Program-made: the position numbers and the translations under genes
Assembly: GCA_025360265.1 (NCBI GenBank)
Contig: JANYCP010000342.1
Span: 1-9,564 of the forward strand
Direction: 5' to 3'
Length of the DNA: 9,564 bases
From: Gemmatimonadota bacterium
Lineage (GTDB): Bacteria > Gemmatimonadota > Gemmatimonadetes > Gemmatimonadales > GWC2-71-9
Notes under the pieces: model-generated
Databases searched by the model: none
What the model saw: the letters and a program-made list of their open reading frames with translations, nothing else
What the model was told of the DNA's origin: nothing
Shown: in pieces, positions 5,437-9,564 of the stretch
Layout of the letters: each line of letters opens with the position of its first letter
How positions within the stretch are numbered: the first letter of the stretch is position 1

Positions 5437-7310
5437 CCGCAACGATTCTCGGTCGGGTTGTCGCCACCGAGCTCAAACCGAGCACTCCGCACCAATTTCA
5501 TTTCTGGACGGCAGCCGATGCGGCATGCGGCATCGGGACGATCGTGCGCATTGACGATGCCAGCCGGGCGGTTTTTGCCGTTGTCACCGAAGCCTTCGCA
5601 TACGTCGATGCGTCGCAGCCCGGCGAAGTTCGTGCCTGGAGTGCGTCTGTACTGCGCCAACTTCCCGATGAACCGTTGCAGCCGGTGCCGCTCGGTTCGG
5701 TGACGCTGGCTTCGGATGCTGACGTTCGGACGGCACTGCGGATGGATTCATATGTTTCCGACATCGATTCGACGGGAATCCCCGCCGGACTTTATGCCGC
5801 AGGTGGCCTGTCTGCCCCCGTCTTGCTTGACGCAGACTTTTTGCTCGGGCCCGAGGCGGCGCACCTCAACATCAGTGGTGTGTCCGGACTCGCGACCAAG
5901 ACGAGTGCGGTGACGTTCCTGCTGTCGAGCATCTTCCAGACGTTTCCCAAATCGAAGGGGTCCGTCGCCGCCGTCTGCTTCAACGTGAAAGGTCCCGATC
6001 TCTGCTTTCTCGATCAGGCGGCCATGCTCGGCGAAGAAGACCTCGCCGTCTGGCGTCGGCTCGGTCTGCACCCGGCACCATTCACCGATGTGACAGTGTT
6101 CGCTCCGTACAAGGCGGACGGTGTAAACCTCAATACGCTGCGCAGCAATCCGGCCATCGTCGATCGCGTGGAACCGTTGGTGTGGGGGTTGCGCGAGATT
6201 CTGGATTTTGCGGAAGTGGTGCTCAATCGAGATGACGTCGATGCCAAGGCTGGCGCCCTGATCGACTTTCTCGCCGAACGAGTGATCGGAAAGAAATTCC
6301 TCGCCACGGAATTACGCGATACGCCGTTTGAAGTATTGAGCTTTGCCGATCTCGATGAATTCTTTCGGGCGATCTTCGACCACCTCGAATCGCAACGCGG
6401 CGATGAAGTGTGGCGCACCCATCACGTCGCGACCATCCGCAAGGTGCGTAACCGGCTCGGCAATATCGCCACCCGCTCCAAGGGATTGGTGAGCGATGAT
6501 GCCGTCGCGAATGACTTGCCCTGGGGCTCCTTCCGCGATCGATCCCTGACAGTCGTCGATGTCGCTGGTGTCGATCCGCTGGCGCAGGATCTGGTGTTCG
6601 CCCGCGTCATCTCAAAATTGCGCGAGCATCTCGAACGACGCGACCTCGGTGTCGATCATGTGGTGGTGTTCGTCGATGAGCTCAACAAGTACGCGCCCGC
6701 CGATGGTCCCGAGACCTACGTCAAGCGGATGCTGCTCGACCTGTCGGAGCGTGGTCGCTATCTCGGCCTCGTCCTTTTTTCGGCACAACAGTTCCGTTCC
6801 CAGGTCATGCGGCGCGTGACCGGCAATGCCGGCACGTCGATGTACGGCAGAATGGACGGCGACGAACTGGCGATGCCTGGGTACGCCACGCTCTCACCGG
6901 CGATCAAGGCCAAGCTGGCGTCGTTACCGAAGGGCGAACTGATGGTGCGCCATCCGCATTTCACCCAGCCGGTCTTCGTGCGATTTCCACGCCCTGCGTC
7001 GCTTTCGGGCCGCGAGGGCGTGGAACGCTTTCCGCCGGAGCCCGACCTTCCGTTTGCCGACGCGGTGATCGGCCGCCTCAAGGCGCGAGATCCGTCGGTG
7101 TCGGCCGATGCGGTGCGCGCGGCGATCGACGGCCGCCCCGAGGCCGAGGTCCGACAGGCGCTCTCGGCGGTGACGCAGCGGCGACCGGACGACCCATTCG
7201 CCTTCTTCCGTGGTATCCTCAAGCGAACCATCGCGATCATGCCGGTTGAGCCGCGCCGCGGCATCGCTCCGCTCGCGCGCGACGAGAAAGACCCGTTCGC
7301 ACCATATTAG
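5433..7310 (+). CDS. HerA-like ATPase (DUF87-type DNA translocase)
   Basis: A 625-aa protein with an N-terminal HAS-barrel-like part (GRVVATELKPSTPHQFHFW, about 1-100), a RecA/FtsK-like ATPase core (about 130-520) with a helical insert (about 250-350), and a helical C-terminus. The nucleotide loop is GVSGLATKT (149-157, K156), longer than canonical. The Walker B strand VVVFVDELNKYAP has D415 and E416. LTVVDVAGVDP and LVLFSAQQFRSQVMRRVTGN match HerA core strands, with QQ at the sensor position. HerA proteins form hexameric rings that translocate DNA and in archaea work with NurA, Mre11 and Rad50. The GTG start shares bases with the aminotransferase stop (GTGA); the gene ends in tandem TAG codons 3 nt before sbcD's ATG. 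The family is clear; a specific role with SbcCD is inferred from the operon. Confidence 0.85.
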   Translation: MTATILGRVVATELKPSTPHQFHFWTAADAACGIGTIVRIDDASRAVFAVVTEAFAYVDASQPGEVRAWSASVLRQLPDEPLQPVPLGSVTLASDADVRTALRMDSYVSDIDSTGIPAGLYAAGGLSAPVLLDADFLLGPEAAHLNISGVSGLATKTSAVTFLLSSIFQTFPKSKGSVAAVCFNVKGPDLCFLDQAAMLGEEDLAVWRRLGLHPAPFTDVTVFAPYKADGVNLNTLRSNPAIVDRVEPLVWGLREILDFAEVVLNRDDVDAKAGALIDFLAERVIGKKFLATELRDTPFEVLSFADLDEFFRAIFDHLESQRGDEVWRTHHVATIRKVRNRLGNIATRSKGLVSDDAVANDLPWGSFRDRSLTVVDVAGVDPLAQDLVFARVISKLREHLERRDLGVDHVVVFVDELNKYAPADGPETYVKRMLLDLSERGRYLGLVLFSAQQFRSQVMRRVTGNAGTSMYGRMDGDELAMPGYATLSPAIKAKLASLPKGELMVRHPHFTQPVFVRFPRPASLSGREGVERFPPEPDLPFADAVIGRLKARDPSVSADAVRAAIDGRPEAEVRQALSAVTQRRPDDPFAFFRGILKRTIAIMPVEPRRGIAPLARDEKDPFAPY

Positions 7311-7313
7311 TAG

Positions 7314-8498
7314 ATGCGTCTCGCGCACCTCGCTGACCCACATCTCGGCTTTCGCCAGTACCATCGGCTGACCGCTCGCGGGCACAATCAGCGAGAGGCA
7401 GACGTGGCATTGGCGTTTACACGGGCGATTGATGGCGTGATCGCCCAACAGCCGGACATTGTGGTCGTGGCCGGCGACCTTTTTCACGCGGTTCGACCGA
7501 CCAATGCGGCGATCCTCCATGCGGTGCGGGAATTGTCGCGGCTGCAGCGGATGTTGCCGAAGGTTCCGGTGGTGGTCATTGCAGGCAATCACGACACGCC
7601 ACGCTCCAGCGATACGACCTCGATCTTCGGACTGCTCAACGAGATTGGCGTGCAGGTCGCCGACCAGTCGGCGCGGCGCTTTGCATTTCCCGATCTCAAC
7701 CTCACGTTGCTGGCCGTGCCGCATCAGGCGCTCTTCGAAGCGCCGCGCATTGCGATCGAGCCATCCGGCCCCGCGAAGCATCAAGTGCTGCTCATCCATG
7801 GCGAAACACCGGAGCTCTTCGGCGCCGATCGCAGCATGGCTGAGCCGGGTGGCGCGATGCTCACGCCGGCGGAGTTGAGCGGGCCGTGGGGGTATGTCGC
7901 GCTTGGGCACTACCATGTTCAATGCGAGGTGGGCGAACACCAGTGGTATGCTGGTGCGCTCGACTATTGCTCACCGAATCCGTGGGGCGAGTTGCACGTG
8001 GAAGCGACAGGAAAGCGGCCGGGGAAGGGGTGGCTGATGTTTGACTTTGACACCCAAAAGGTCGAACGCCATGTCATCGAGGCGCCCCGACGATTTCTCG
8101 ATCTCAAGCGGCTTGACGCGACCGGCATGACGGCGGCCGAGGTTGACCAACGAATCGCTGCGAGCGTGGCAAAAGTTGAGGGCGGAATTGCCGGTGCGGT
8201 GGTGCGGCTGGTCGTGACGAACGTGCCGCGGCCGGTGGGCCGCGAGCTGGACCACGCCAGTATTCGCACGTGGAAAGCGGATGCGCTGCATTTCCAACTT
8301 GATCTGCGACGTCCAGATGCCGTTGATCGACAGAGCGCCAGCGGCGCTCCTGGGAAACCGGAGACGCTTCCGGAAACTCTCACGAGTTATCTCCGCGCCC
8401 GGGCGCTGCCGCCGGGGATGGATCACACGCGCTTCGTTTCTCGCGGCGTCGAGTTACTGGAAGTGGTGGAGCGCGAAGCGACCGGGGGCGACGGCTGA
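7314..8498 (+). CDS. sbcD: SbcD/Mre11-family DNA exonuclease subunit
   Basis: A 394-aa calcineurin-like metallophosphoesterase. All phosphoesterase motifs are present: DPHLG (D8, H10), GDLFH (D55, H58), GNHD (N92, H93, D94), IHGE (H162) and GHYH (H199, H201), which together bind the two Mn ions. The remaining 190 residues cover the capping domain and a Rad50-binding C-terminal segment. With SbcC/Rad50 it forms the complex that opens and trims DNA ends and hairpins. The ATG at 7314 follows the HerA-like stop by 3 nt. The stop TGA overlaps the SbcC start (TGATG), so the two subunits are probably made in a coupled way. Length and motif order are normal for SbcD/Mre11; nothing suggests inactivation. 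Confidence 0.93.
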   Translation: MRLAHLADPHLGFRQYHRLTARGHNQREADVALAFTRAIDGVIAQQPDIVVVAGDLFHAVRPTNAAILHAVRELSRLQRMLPKVPVVVIAGNHDTPRSSDTTSIFGLLNEIGVQVADQSARRFAFPDLNLTLLAVPHQALFEAPRIAIEPSGPAKHQVLLIHGETPELFGADRSMAEPGGAMLTPAELSGPWGYVALGHYHVQCEVGEHQWYAGALDYCSPNPWGELHVEATGKRPGKGWLMFDFDTQKVERHVIEAPRRFLDLKRLDATGMTAAEVDQRIAASVAKVEGGIAGAVVRLVVTNVPRPVGRELDHASIRTWKADALHFQLDLRRPDAVDRQSASGAPGKPETLPETLTSYLRARALPPGMDHTRFVSRGVELLEVVEREATGGDG

Positions 8499-9564
8499 TG
8501 ATGCTCCGCCGCCTCAAGCTGGTGAATTTCCGCCAGCACGAACTCACTGACCTGCACTTCGACCGGGGCCTGACCGGAATCGTCGGCCCGAATGGCGCTG
8601 GCAAGACCACGTTGCTGGAGGCGATAGCCTTTGCGCTGTACGGCGTGCAGGGAACGCGTGGCGTGAAGGAGACGCTGCGCCGAAGGAATGCACCGCCCCG
8701 CTCCCGCTTCGAGGTGTTGCTCGAATTCGACCTTGGGGCGCGCCGCTATGCTCTCTCTCGTACGCTGACGAATGCCGAACTGAAACAGGATGATCAGGTG
8801 ATCGCCAACAGCACTGGCACGGTCACCGAGCGAGTCATCGGCATCCTCGGCATGCGGCGCGACGAATTCTTCAATACGTATTTCACCGGCCAGAAGGAAT
8901 TGGCCGTGATGGCCGCGATGGGGCGCACTGAACGCGCCCAGTTTTTGTCGCGCGTGATGGGTTTCGAGCGGCTGCGTGAAGCACAGGATCGGTTACGGAC
9001 CGAACGCTCAGCGCGCAAGGCGCAACTCACCGGCATTGAACAGGGGCTCGCCGATCCGGCGGCGCTTGAAGTAGAGATGACCGCGGCGGCGGCGGCGCTC
9101 GACAGCGCGCGTACCGAACGCGCTACGGCACTCGGACGCGAGCGTGAAGCGAGCGAGCGAATGGCAGGGCTGGCCCCGGGATGGGCGACCGCAAGCGCAA
9201 AGCGCACCGCATGGGAGGCGCTCGACGCCCAGCGCCGGCTGGTGGAGCAGCGCGTGGCCGTGGCCCGCGTGCAATTTCAGTCGATCGACCAGCAGCTTGC
9301 GGCGGCCGTACAGGCCAAGGCGCGGCTCGTTGAGCTTGGCGCTGTCATCGTCAACTGGAACGCGTTGGTAGCGGAACGCATTGCGCTTGATGCAGCGGCT
9401 GCCGACTACACCGCCCGAAGCCAGACGGCGGCGCGGCGCGATCAGGCCCGTGGGCGCATGGCCGAGATTGGCCAGCAGCTCACACAGCTTCCGGCGGCAG
9501 CGCGCGCGCAGGAGTTGGTGGTGGCACGCGCCGGTGTACTCGCCGCGCGAGAGGCGACCGAGCG
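8498..9564 (+). CDS. sbcC: SbcC/Rad50-family ATPase, N-terminal part (runs off the window)
   Basis: The first 355 codons of an SMC-like ATPase, open to the window edge. LRRLKLVNFRQHE leads into Walker A GPNGAGKTT (30-38) and LLEAIAFALYG. The Q-loop is in TYFTGQKEL (Q132). From about residue 150 the sequence turns into Ala/Glu/Arg/Gln-rich heptad-like helix (ERLREAQDRLRTERSARK and onward), the ascending arm of the coiled coil. The zinc hook, signature motif and Walker B would lie beyond the window. Tandem ATGs at 8498 and 8501 are both possible starts; the first overlaps the sbcD stop. Partner of SbcD/Mre11: ATP binding controls access of DNA ends to the nuclease. Confidence 0.92.
   Translation, partial: MMLRRLKLVNFRQHELTDLHFDRGLTGIVGPNGAGKTTLLEAIAFALYGVQGTRGVKETLRRRNAPPRSRFEVLLEFDLGARRYALSRTLTNAELKQDDQVIANSTGTVTERVIGILGMRRDEFFNTYFTGQKELAVMAAMGRTERAQFLSRVMGFERLREAQDRLRTERSARKAQLTGIEQGLADPAALEVEMTAAAAALDSARTERATALGREREASERMAGLAPGWATASAKRTAWEALDAQRRLVEQRVAVARVQFQSIDQQLAAAVQAKARLVELGAVIVNWNALVAERIALDAAAADYTARSQTAARRDQARGRMAEIGQQLTQLPAAARAQELVVARAGVLAAREATE

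Noticed and set aside
6924..7940. A 338-codon minus-strand open frame across the HerA-like/sbcD junction
   Set aside because: Arg/His-rich shadow of two genes with clear motifs on the plus strand; typical of high GC.
1..9564. tRNA, rRNA, CRISPR array, IS element or phage genes
   Set aside because: No cloverleaf, regularly spaced repeats, transposase or phage-like proteins seen on either strand.

Overview
This is a high-GC bacterial chromosomal window, dense with housekeeping genes. There is no sign of phage, plasmid, IS or CRISPR content. Gene order, codon use and the archaeal-flavoured HerA-like/Mre11/Rad50 cluster would fit an environmental lineage such as Gemmatimonadota, but that placement is inference only.

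Layout. (1) Positions 1-2044, minus strand: a tightly packed operon read right to left as tdk (thymidine kinase), coaE (dephospho-CoA kinase), a LipM/LplA-family lipoyl-protein acyltransferase or ligase, then the first 20 codons of a gene whose product starts with a signal peptide and leaves the window. (2) Positions 2045-2214: a divergent control region. (3) Positions 2215-2505, plus strand: an HU-type nucleoid protein with a strong Shine-Dalgarno, followed by a GC-rich hairpin. (4) Positions 2600 to about 4114, minus strand: a protein with the DbpA/CsdA DEAD-box helicase layout and an apparently intact C-terminal RNA-binding domain, but whose helicase motifs are all eroded (a pseudo-helicase). 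Two copies of a 30-nt palindromic repeat bracket the RNA-binding-domain segment. (5) Positions 4115-4248: a divergent intergenic region with a striking dyad. (6) Positions 4249-9564, plus strand: a four-gene overlapping operon of a class I aminotransferase (aspartate/prephenate type), a HerA-like ATPase, SbcD/Mre11 nuclease and SbcC/Rad50 ATPase (cut by the window end).

How they work together. The minus operon joins nucleotide salvage, CoA synthesis and lipoylation. The plus operon looks like a DNA-end-processing module: the Mre11-Rad50 pair has all visible catalytic motifs, and the ATPase beside it resembles the HerA translocase that partners Mre11-Rad50 (and NurA) in archaea. No NurA is visible. 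Most junctions overlap by 1-4 nt or have gaps of a few nt, so translational coupling is likely.

The strongest candidates for something undescribed are the degenerate helicase with its repeat-bracketed RNA-binding module, and the bacterial HerA-like/SbcD/SbcC operon whose ATPase has a non-canonical Walker A loop.
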